Positions 1 to 8,900 of a DNA stretch of 64,000 bases are shown in pieces; position 1 is the stretch's first letter, and each line of letters starts with the position of its first letter. The stretch is taken from assembly GCA_001724265.1 (NCBI GenBank), contig MEDY01000205.1:30295-94294 (forward strand). The letters run 5' to 3'. The notes under the pieces were generated by a model. It was not told where the DNA came from. It was given only the letters and a program-made list of their open reading frames with translations, and did not search any database. This DNA comes from Rhizaria sp. SCN 62-66. Lineage: Eukaryota; Rhizaria, unplaced. A program made the position numbers and the translations under genes.

Positions 1-1786
1 CATCGTTATCGATGCCACCAAGGCCGAGCCCAGAGCCGGAGCTAGAGCTAGGATTAAAGCTAGAGCCAGATGCAAGGCGATTACTGCTGTTGCAGTTGCT
101 GCTACCGCGATCGTCGCTGGCACTGTCGACGCTGCTGACGCTCTCGGTGGCGAAAGAGTAAAGCCTCTCAACGGAACTCACATTGCTACTGTTACCACTA
201 CTCGCAATGCTGCTGCTGCTGCTGTTGTTGTTGTTGGTGCTCGAAGGATTACTCCCGCCCGCGGCAGTCAGACCGAGGCGCGACGGCGGGGGGAACAGGG
301 CGCTGCGGATGCTGCGAATAATCGCGTCCGCGGGCGTGTTTGACGGCGTCGCCGGCATGTAAACACCACGTTCGATTGATAGCACTGAGGCGCGGCAGCG
401 ACGTAGCCAAACACGCTCTAGGTCAGTCACCAGCAACAAATACCCACTGTTACCACTCGCATTACCACCGCTGCCGCTGCTGGCGCTGTGACCAGGAGTG
501 TTGTTTTTGATGTTTTTGAATGCGACGAATTTGGCAAGTAGAGTCTGGCGCAAGGGAGGGAAATCGCAGAGGCCGCGGCGGCGCTCTCGGATCGCCACGC
601 CGCGGGCAGCCGCCTCCGCGACGACAGCGGAGACGGCTGCAGAGGTCGTATCACTGCTGGCTCCCATAGCCGCAGTGAGGTTGTTGCCGTTATCGTTCGC
701 GTTGCTGTTGTTGTTGTCACTGCTGTTGTTGTTGTTGCTGCTAAAAATGGCGGCGGCTGCAAGAGCGTCTGCTGCGGCTACAGCCTCAGGCCACAGCGTC
801 ACAACACACTCAGAAAGAATCCCACTGGCACTGGCGATGGCACTGGCGCTGGCACTTGCATCGTTTTCGCAGTCGGCGGCATGCAAAGTGACCGTTTTGG
901 TCAGCCCCGGTTGCGCCAGCGCCAGCGTGCGCGCCAGTGCCGGCGAGACCTCATCGACGCCCCGTTGCGCGGGCGGGACGGGCCCGCGGAGCCACTGCGC
1001 GGCGCGCGGGGCCCAGTAGGCGCGCGCGGCGGCGGAGGCGGCGGCGGTGCCAGAGGCGAGCGCGCGTAAAGCGGCGGCGTCGTCCAAACTCTGAGAGAAA
1101 CTCGCACCTGCTTCCATGTCATTCATTGCGCTCGCACACGCAGTTGCAGCCGCAGTCGAGCTAGAGCTAGAGCTGGAGTTAGAGTTAGAATGAGCCGCTG
1201 GAGGAATAGTACTCGCGCTGTTATTGTTATTGCTGTTGCTATTGTGAGTAGATATGTCGTTAAAGAGGCCGCCAGCGTCGTCGTCTGCAAAAAAGGCGTC
1301 CAAGTCGTCGTTCATTGCAGTCTTTTGCGCCGCCGAGAGGTGTGTGTGGTTGTTATCATCATTCACCGCCGCCGCGAAATGAGCGGACGAATCGTTACTT
1401 GGGTCAACGTCGGCACTCGGAGCATTCTCCGCCGCTGCTAAGCTTTGCTGCTGCTGTTTGGCGGCGGCAGCGGCTGCAGTGGCGGCTGCGGCGGCGGCGC
1501 GGGCGGCGGCGCGCTCGGCAGCAGCTTCGATAGCAACAGCGGCGGCAACGGCTCCTTCAGTAGGCGGGGCAGTGCACAGTAATGACAGCTGCTCCTCAGC
1601 CTTTCCCCCGCCGCCGCCGCGGTAGTGGATCGCGGGCAGGCGCGGGAGGCGGAGGCGTTCGCCGGTGGCCGGGACGTCACGGGCGTGGCTGCCGAGAGCG
1701 AGGGATAGAGACGGGGTGAAGTAGCTCGGCAGCTCCACCCACGCGACTGCGGAGAAGAGCCGCAGCTCCTCGGGGGTCAAACTCAT
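1..1786 (-). CDS. XLF/XRCC4-superfamily-like NHEJ protein (partial, C-terminus beyond window)
   Basis: The minus-strand frame is open from an ATG at 1784-1786 to the window edge (595 codons, no stop of any kind), so the 3' end is missing. Residues about 428-490 read LLAKF, a Ser/Gly/Asn linker, then GYLLLVTDLERVWLRR. This matches the strand-turn-strand core of the XLF (Cernunnos/NHEJ1) head domain, where a hydrophobic strand is followed by a G-Y-x-LLVxDL-xx-VW motif. XLF stimulates DNA ligase IV/XRCC4 in non-homologous end joining in the nucleus. The segment after the start (AVAWVELP) could be the first head-domain strand, separated from the rest by about 400 residues of Ala-, Asn-, Ser- and Asp-rich insertion; that is inference. 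XRCC4 or PAXX are alternatives in the same superfamily. The gene is divergent from the TFIIH gene and shares its upstream region. Confidence 0.5.
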   Translation of the reverse strand, partial: MSLTPEELRLFSAVAWVELPSYFTPSLSLALGSHARDVPATGERLRLPRLPAIHYRGGGGGKAEEQLSLLCTAPPTEGAVAAAVAIEAAAERAAARAAAAAATAAAAAAKQQQQSLAAAENAPSADVDPSNDSSAHFAAAVNDDNNHTHLSAAQKTAMNDDLDAFFADDDAGGLFNDISTHNSNSNNNNSASTIPPAAHSNSNSSSSSSSTAAATACASAMNDMEAGASFSQSLDDAAALRALASGTAAASAAARAYWAPRAAQWLRGPVPPAQRGVDEVSPALARTLALAQPGLTKTVTLHAADCENDASASASAIASASGILSECVVTLWPEAVAAADALAAAAIFSSNNNNSSDNNNSNANDNGNNLTAAMGASSDTTSAAVSAVVAEAAARGVAIRERRRGLCDFPPLRQTLLAKFVAFKNIKNNTPGHSASSGSGGNASGNSGYLLLVTDLERVWLRRCRASVLSIERGVYMPATPSNTPADAIIRSIRSALFPPPSRLGLTAAGGSNPSSTNNNNSSSSSIASSGNSSNVSSVERLYSFATESVSSVDSASDDRGSSNCNSSNRLASGSSFNPSSSSGSGLGLGGIDND

Positions 1787-2167
1787 ACTATACTCAAACA
1801 AAAGCGCAAGACACGGACGAGGCAAAAGGTTGGGCGCAAGGGCCGCAAGGTTTGGGGTGGGGCCGCGAGAGGCTTTGTGACTGAGAGCGGGCACAAGCAG
1901 GGTGCCGTTAGCGAGTGGTGGAGAAGCGAGTTTGAGTCGAAAGTAAGTAACATGTTGTTTTGATGAGGTATAATTATACGAAAATGACAGTCGCTTACTT
2001 TTATAAATATTTCAATTTTCGACTTTTCCCACGACGGATTACTGCGCGTTCTAAAGCCTTAACCCTTGGACTCTTTCCCCGCCCCACCGCAGACCAGGCA
2101 AGTCCACACAACCCTTTCTTCGATTCCCCGCGCCCTCACATCGCTTCCCCCGCCGCGCGCGCTCGAC
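1787..2167. promoter_or_regulatory. Divergent intergenic region between XLF-like gene and SSL1
   Basis: These 381 bases separate two ATGs pointing away from each other, so the region probably acts as a bidirectional promoter. It holds a 12-base palindrome, GTATAATTATAC, at 1968-1979 and a TATAAA at 2002-2007, 161 bases upstream of the SSL1 ATG. The stretch 1940-2050 is clearly more AT-rich than the flanking coding sequence. The boxes are seen in the sequence; their function is inferred. Confidence 0.4.
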
Positions 2168-4234
2168 ATGCAGCGCTTTCCCGCCGCTGCAGCTCCTCCC
2201 ACGGCTGTCCCGCCCCCTGGCACAGCGATGGCCGACGGCACATCGGGCTCCCAGCAGCAGCAGCAGCAGTCTCAACAACAGCCGTTTGATAAGCGGCTGG
2301 TTGCCGCTAATGCCCGCGCAGAGCTGGAGGCTATCTTGGCCAAGGACGCGTTCGGCGGACGCGATGAGATGCACGTTTGGGAGAAGGCGCTCGACAAGAC
2401 ATGGGATAAGATCACCGTACGTCAGTCTATCAGTCGCAATTCTATAGCGACACACGTTATTGGACACTGTCTATGTTATGACTTTTCAATTACAAAACTC
2501 GTAGATTCTGCATCAAACTAAGATAAAACTTGACTAAAGTACACCAATCGCTATAATCTCACCAATTACGTTTTATTTTGCTTCTTTATGTATATTATAC
2601 CTTTCTAACTGTCTTAACAACAGGACTCGCTCGCCGCGCGCGCCGACCCAGCAACTTTGCTATCTCTCGCGCGCGCCCGCAAGCAGGCGCTCGACGCGCG
2701 CTGCCACACCGCCGCAGCCGAGCGTGACATGATCGTCCAAAAGGGTCTTTTGCGCAACTTGGTCGTCATCATGGACTGGAGCGCTTCCAGCGACACCACG
2801 GACTACCGCCCTTCTCGCCGCGCTGTCGTCAAAGCCGCCGTCGACACTCTGATCCGTGAGTTTTTCGACCAAAACCCCGTCTCGAGCCTCGCACTTATCG
2901 CCGCCTATAACGTCACCGCTGTGCGGGTGTCCGCGCTCTCAGGCTCCCCGGGCGTCCACACCGCCGCACTCGACAACCCCGAAACGGACTCCTTCCACGG
3001 CGGCGACTTCTCGCTGCGGAACGCGCTGCACCTCGCGCTCGGGGCACTCCATGCCGTGCCGAGCCACTGCACGCGCGAAGTGCTGCTCTGCGCGTCCGCG
3101 CTGTTCACCACCGACGCGGACGACATCGAGGACTCGATCGCGGCGCTCGTGCGGGCGCGCGTCCGCGTGTCGATCGTCGGCGCCGGGGCCGCTGTACACG
3201 TGTACTCGCGGGTCGCCGTCGCCACAGGCGGGACGTACACCGTCGCGCTGAACGCGGAGCACTACCGGGCGGAGATCATGCGGCGGGTGGAGCCGTCAGC
3301 AGTGCTCGACACATCACTCCTCCCCCCCTTACCCAACCTTGGCTCGGGCTCTGGCTCTGTGGCTGCGGCGGCGGCCGCGGGGGCGGTGGCGGGAAGGCAA
3401 TGGGTGCAAATGGGGTTCCCAGAACGCACAACCGCGAGTTCCGAGCGGCTTTTGTTCTGCGCGTGCCACCTGAAGCCCGTCACCGCTGCCCACGAGTGCC
3501 CCCGCTGCTCTACTATGGTGTGCGAACTCCCCTTCGAGTGCCCCGTGTGCCGTCTCTCGCTGGCCTCAGCGCCGCACTTGGCGCGCTCGTACCACCATTT
3601 GTACCCGTTGCCGGTGTTTGTTGACGTGTCGCACGCTGTTTCGCGCACGAACTCGCTCAAAGCCGCCGCCAAAGCTGCCGCCACTTCCGCCGCTAAGTCC
3701 GCCGCCGCCGCCACCGCCGCCGCTGCCGCCGCCGCGACCGCATCAGGTAGTAATGGCAGTGGCGTTACTGCAGCCGCGGTTTCTTCTTCTGCTGCAGGGG
3801 GGCTGAGGCAGCGCACGGTGCGGGGAATGGGGGCCGCCGTCTGCTTTGGCTGCCAACGGCTGGTGACGCCCGGGCTAGGAGAACTCGTGACCGCGTGTCC
3901 CGCGTGCGGCGGCGTGTTTTGCGCGGCGTGCGACGAGTTTGCGCACGCTGCGCTGCACAACTGCCCGGCGTGCTTGGCTAAGGCTGAGCGGGCGCCGGCA
4001 TCTGACACAGAGGATGCCGCCGACGACGACGACGATGATGATGATGGAGATGGCAATGACGAGAGTGAGCGTAAGAGCAATACCGACTCCAGGACGAGTG
4101 CGAATGTCAACGTCAGTGCCAAAGCCAGCGCCGCTGCGGGTGCGAGTACGAGTGCGGGGGCGGGGGCTGCTATGGGTGATGGGGACGAGGAAGTTAAGCC
4201 GGAGCCCAAGGTGAAGATTGAGGGTGCAAAGTGA
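2168..4234 (+). CDS. SSL1: TFIIH core subunit SSL1/p44 (GTF2H2 homologue)
   Basis: There are two exons, 2168-2416 and 2624-4234, joined in phase 0, giving 619 residues and ending at TGA. The protein is the p44/SSL1 subunit of TFIIH, which binds and stimulates the XPD helicase in transcription initiation and nucleotide-excision repair. Visible parts in order: Gln-rich N-terminus; a WEKALDKTWDKIT segment before the domain; a von Willebrand A-like domain from about residue 125 (LVVIMDWSAS, then FFDQNPVSSLALI and the GGTY strand); a first zinc region from about residue 363 (CACH, CPRC, CELPFECPVC, SAPHLARSYHHLYPL); a roughly 70-residue Ala/Ser insertion; a second C4-type zinc region from about 490 (CFGCQ, CPAC, CAAC, CPAC); and an acidic tail. 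It is longer than the roughly 400-residue human protein because of the insertion and tail. ATG 2168 is the first in-frame ATG; ATG 2228, in a strong G-rich context, is an alternative start. Confidence 0.95.
2417..2623 (+). other. Spliceosomal intron in SSL1
   Basis: A 207-base phase-0 intron with donor GTACGT and acceptor CTTAACAACAG. A CTAAC branch-like motif lies about 20 bases before the acceptor. Removing it joins the frame KALDKTWDKIT to DSLAARADPATLLSLARARK, matching the order of the p44 family. Base composition drops sharply to AT-rich inside it. Confidence 0.9.
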
Positions 4235-4717
4235 GAATGCGATGCAGTCAATTCTGAGGATGACTCCAAATGAGTATTTCTCTTGTCGTTATTCTCAGTG
4301 TAAAGTGGGTAGATCTTGTCATCAAAATTGAATGCATAATGAACATGTAGTTTTTAGCTCAAGGCGCAAAGGTACTCTATGTGAGCTGTCGTTATAATTC
4401 TATGAATGAAACGTTCTTTTGATGACGATGGCGTTGATATATGTTGATATATTTAAAGTTTGTCTTTCTTCCCCCACTTTCTGCTCTGACCAACCAATGC
4501 GAGCACTGTGACAATACACAATAACAACAACAACAACAACAACAACCGTTTCTTCGAACACAAGATGGAAAACAGTAATCACCAGTCAGCACAAGCCGCA
4601 TGAGCGCATTCTTACGTATTCAAAGGAGTTTCGAATATATCGACTATGTATTGTTGATGATGATCTAGATAACCTTCTTTGTTCAGCCGACCAGCTTCTG
4701 GATCCAATGCGGCGCAC
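4235..4717. other. Convergent 3' intergenic region
   Basis: These 483 bases lie between the TGA of SSL1 (+) and the TGA of the small minus-strand gene. The region is AT-rich and contains a short (CAA)n run near 4524-4545. I see no canonical AATAAA, no gene and no RNA structure. Confidence 0.5.
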
Positions 4718-5432
4718 TCAGTGAGATTCGGCCTTCGCCAGCGCCCGCGCCGCGGCCCTAGCCGCCGTGGCCGCGGCGACGCACTGAGTGACTGTGAGGG
4801 CAGAGGGCGGGAAAGTGACTGTGAGCTCCTCTGCAGCCGTCCCTAACACCCGCGCACTGGTGGTAGTAGACGGCTCCGGTGACTGAAGGCCACCAGAGTC
4901 AGCGTCGTCAGAGGAGGTCGAGTTGGGGTCAGAGCGGGAAGTGAAAAGAGAGATGGGGACGGCGGCGTGTGAGCCTCGCAGGGTGCTGTAGGCCGCTCGG
5001 GGGACCAGTGCGAAGTCGAACGAGATCGGTGGCACTGTACCGGGGACGGATGGAAAGAGGTCCACGTTGGCGGTTGCCGGCGCGGTGGTGAAACCAACCG
5101 CCTGTGAGGAGAGGTCGAGCAAGAGAGCGACGATGAAAGTGAAAGGTGTGTGTGTGACTTGAAGAATAAGTGTGTGGTGGGTATAAGCACTTTAAAGCAA
5201 TACAGCGATGAGATATGCGGGCGAGAAAACGTACGGTGTCTGTTTTGGTAGAGTTGATAAGTTCAGGCAGGCTCTGGACGACAGCACGGCGGACAATATT
5301 GTCAACCTCTGCCATATCTTCCGAGGTCCACCATGAAGGCAGGCTGAGGCGGAACGAGGTCAGCAGCACTGCACCGCCGCCGGCGCCGACGGGGAGCATG
5401 TGCGTCGACATACGATGAAATAAATCTTCCAT
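4718..5432 (-). CDS. Two-exon gene of unknown function (193 aa)
   Basis: Exon 1 is 5432-5235 (66 codons from ATG) and exon 2 is 5101-4718 (127 codons plus TGA). The join is phase 0 across a 133-base intron. The start is supported by an in-frame TGA a short distance upstream with no ATG between. The N-terminal part (residues 1-66) has a mixed globular-looking composition, with WWTSEDMAEVDNIVRRAVVQSLPELI predicting an amphipathic helix. The middle has a PPISFDFALVPRAAY segment, and the C-terminus is a Ser/Thr-rich stretch followed by an Ala/Arg helix. I do not recognise a family. There is no signal peptide or membrane segment. It converges on SSL1 and diverges from the coiled-coil gene at 5921. 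Confidence 0.6.
5102..5234 (-). other. Spliceosomal intron in the 4718-5432 gene
   Basis: 133 bases, phase 0, donor GTACGT, acceptor CTCCTCACAG behind a pyrimidine-rich tract. It links the exon ending in NSTKTDT to the one starting AVGFTTAP. Confidence 0.75.
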
Positions 5433-5920
5433 GCGTAAAAATAAATCTAATTGCGCTACTTTTATACGTGTTGTCTGTGTTTTGTAGCGTCATTTGAACA
5501 TTATGGTGAAGGGTCTGAGAGCGGGCACAATCGAGCCGTTGGAGCCCGACGGCCAACGTCTTCATCTTTCAACTCATAAAACTCGCTAGAACCTCCGTCA
5601 AATTAAAACTTACCGGGTTTTCAAAGAAAAGTTGTTGTTTCTTACATTGACTCTTTATTATACTGTACAAAACCTTTGTTTGCCCTTTATTTGCGCTCTT
5701 TAAGTACTCGACAGTCGCACGCACATAACGGATCGAAATTGAGAAACCTTGATAGCCCCCCACACCCCACACTCGCACTCCCTTGCGCATGCACAGCGTT
5801 CGTTCCGCGACCCACGAACTGCTCGACTCCCCTGCGGCATATTCTGTTTCTGCACGCACACGTAACTCCCTCCCGGGCCCTCTCGACTCCCGACAGCCTT
5901 CGTCTCTGCCGCCACCGGCC
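5433..5920. promoter_or_regulatory. Divergent intergenic region upstream of the coiled-coil gene
   Basis: 488 bases between two ATGs facing away from each other, presumably holding both promoters and 5' UTRs. The plus-strand side becomes C-rich and pyrimidine-rich from about 5750 to the ATG at 5921, as expected for a 5' UTR here. An in-frame upstream ATG exists at 5789 and would add 44 residues to the plus-strand protein. No clear TATA box. Confidence 0.35.
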
Positions 5921-8900
5921 ATGTCCGCCCCCGTCTTCCCAGCGCAGCAGAACGCGCTCGGTCACAACACACCGGGTGGCAGTCTTGCCGCTGCGGCAGT
6001 TGCGGACGTTATCTCGACCCTTCAGGCTTCTTTATCCGAGCGCGACGCTGAGCTGAACGAGACAGCAGACGCCTTGGCTTCGGCTGAGGAGGGTCTCGCG
6101 GCCGCGCGCGCCGAAGCCGAGGCCGCCTCCGCCGCCGCCGCCGACCTGCAAACCCAGATGGCGGCCGCGTACGACGCGTTGCAGGACGCCGATGACAGCG
6201 CCGCGGCTCTCAAATCCCGCGCAGAGGCTGCTGAAGCGCGTGTGAACGATCTCGAGTCTTCCGCGACTGTGACGGCTGCGACGCTGGACGCTTTGCAGTC
6301 CCGCGCCGCCGCCGCCGACACGCGCGCCGCCGCCGCCGAGGCGCGCTCGGCCGCAACCGAGCATCAAACCGCCTCTGCAGTGGCCTCCGCAGTGGCCGCC
6401 GCGAGGGATGATGAGCGGGAGCGTTCTCGCACCGCAGCCGCCGCCGCTGCCGCTGCGACCGCCGCCGCCAAGGCTGAGGCTGCCGCTGCTAAGGCCGAGG
6501 CTGCGGAGGCCGTCGCCGTCGCCCGCCGCGAGGCAGCGCGCGCCGCCGCCGCCGAGACCGCCGCCGCCGCCGCCACGGCCGCCGCAGCCGCTATTGAGCG
6601 CGCTGCCGCGGATAAGTCCGCCCGCGCGGCCGCTGCTGTCACCGCCGCCGAGGCGTCCGCCGCCGCCGCCAAGGCCGAGGCCGCCGCCGCCGTCCGCGCG
6701 GCGACTGATGACGCCACGACCGCGGTCCGCCGCGCGCGCGCCGAGGCCGAAGCCGCGTTAAGTGAAGCCGCGGCGGCGCGGCGCGTAGGCGACGACCAGG
6801 CGGCTAAACTTACGCGCACCGAGGCCGATGTTGCGAGGCTTTCTGACCAGTTGGCCGCGGCCCGCAACGCGCTGGCGGCCGCAGGGGAGCGTGCTGAGGG
6901 AGCTGAGGCCGCTGCTGCGCGCGCGCGGGCTGCCGCGGCCGCCGCCGCCGACGACGCCGCCGCCGCTGACCGCAAGCGCGCCGCTGCCGAGGCCGCTGTG
7001 GCCGCCGCGAGGCAGAGCGCTGCGGAGGCTCGCTGTGCCGCCGAGGCCGCGGCCAGCGATCGTGATGCCGCTGCGCGGGAGCGGGAAACGGCTGCCGCGG
7101 CCGCTGAGCTGGCGGGGCATGAGGCCCGGGACTGGCAGGCGCGGCTCCGGGGAAGTTAGGCCGCGGCCGCCGCTGCGTTGGACGCCGAGGCCTGCAAGCA
7201 CGCCGCCGAGCTGGCCGCCGCAGAAGCCCACGCCGACCGAGCGCGTGCCGAGGCTGAGGCGAGGGCTGAGACCGGCATCGCCGCCGCTGAGGCCGCCGCG
7301 GCTCGGGACCAAGCTGCTCTCTTGGCCGAAGCTGAGGCGCGCGTCACTGCCGCCAAACAGGCCACGGCGGCCGTGGAGAGTCTCCTCGCCGCCGCACAGG
7401 CGGAGACGGCAGCCATGCGCGCTGAAGTGCTCACAGCGCAGGCCCGCGCCGCCGCTGCGGGCGAGACGGCCGCCGCGGCGGGCGCCGAGGCGCGCGCTCT
7501 GGCGGCAGAGCTCGGAGTCGCCCGTGACGCCCGCGCCGGCGCCGAGGCCCGCGAACAGCTCGCTTTGACTGCGCTTGACACCGCGCGCGCCGACGCCACG
7601 GCCGCGGGGGCGCAGGCGCGGGCTGAGTTAGCTGCGGCGACTGCGGCTGCTGGCCAGGAGCAGCGTGCCTCAGCCGCGCGCGCGCACGCTGCCGTCGAGC
7701 ACGCGTTACTCCGCGCGCGCACCGCCGAAGAGGAAGCCGCCGCGCTCAAGTCCCGGCTGCAGCGGGCCGCGGAGGACGCCCGCGAGCGCGCCGCCGCCGC
7801 CGAAGCCGCGGTTCGCGCTGAGCTCGCTGCCCGAGAGCGGGCGTGCGCAGAGGAGTTGCGCGCCGCTGTCGCTGACGCCCGGCGTGAGGGCGAGGCAGCC
7901 GCGGCGCGCGCGCGGGCCGAGGCCGCGGCGGAGGGCGAGCGTGCGCTGACGGCCGCGCGGCGGCTGAGGGAGGAAGACGCGGCGCGGCATGCTAACGAGC
8001 TGGCTCTCGCGCGCGCCGCTGCCGCCGCTGCGGAGGCGAACGCGCGCGCGACCGGGGAGCGCGAGGCCGCCGCGGCGCGTCTGCGGGGTGACGGGGCCCT
8101 CTCTGCGGCGGGCGCGGCACACGCGCGCGAAATCACGGACCTCAGGCGTGCGCAACAAGAGGAAACGCGCGGGCTGCGAGACGCGTTGGCGCGCGCTGAG
8201 GCCGCCGCGGACGCCCGTGCCGATGCTGCCAAGAGGGCTGCGCAGGAGGCGGCGGCGGCGGAGATCTCGCGTATTATCGCGCAGGTCACTGCAGCTCAGC
8301 GCGCGCGGGCGGCTGAGCTACGCGCGGCCGCGTCGGCGGACATCGGCGCCGCCGCCGCCCTCGCCGCCGAGGCTGAGGCGCGCGCGCGGGCCGCCGCGGC
8401 CGCTGGGAACGGGCGGGTTGCTGCTGCTGAAGCTCGGGCTGCCGCGGCCGAGGCCCGCGCTGTCGCGGCTGAGGCCCGCGCTGCCGCGGTTGCGGCGGAG
8501 GCGGAGCGCGCGGCGGGCGAATCTCTGGCGGCGTTTGCGCTGGCGGACAGGGCGGGGCGCGCGGCCGAGGCGCTGGCGGGAGAAGTCGAGCGGCTTGAAG
8601 CTGCTGCTGCGGCGGCGGCGGCTCGGGAGCGCGGCGGCGCGCTAAGGGCCGAGGCGGCGGCACAATGCGTGCAGCGCAAGGGGCAGAGCATGCTGCTGGG
8701 CGCGGCCGAGTCCGCCTTTGCTGCTGCCACAGCCGCTACAGCTGCTACCACGGCTGTTGACACTCTGCACTCTGACGATGAGGCAACTAGTCATGGCCCC
8801 TGTGACCGTGATGCTGCTGTGGCGTCAGTGGCTCCGTGTTAGAGTGGTAGAAGCTTCGTTTTCAACAATAACTACATCAACAGCACCAACAGCAGCAGCA

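Noticed and set aside
7156-8289. A 377-codon antisense ORF and similar long antisense frames (3262-4269, 6364-6975, 53399-55614)
   Set aside because: They mirror GCN/GGC-rich sense codons, giving Ala/Arg/Ser/Pro composition with no domain, while the opposite strand carries recognised or consistent genes.
7178-8842. A separate gene starting at 7178
   Set aside because: The start would be TTG, it is in the same frame as the upstream ORF, and only a TAG separates the two. It is better explained as one UAG-containing gene.
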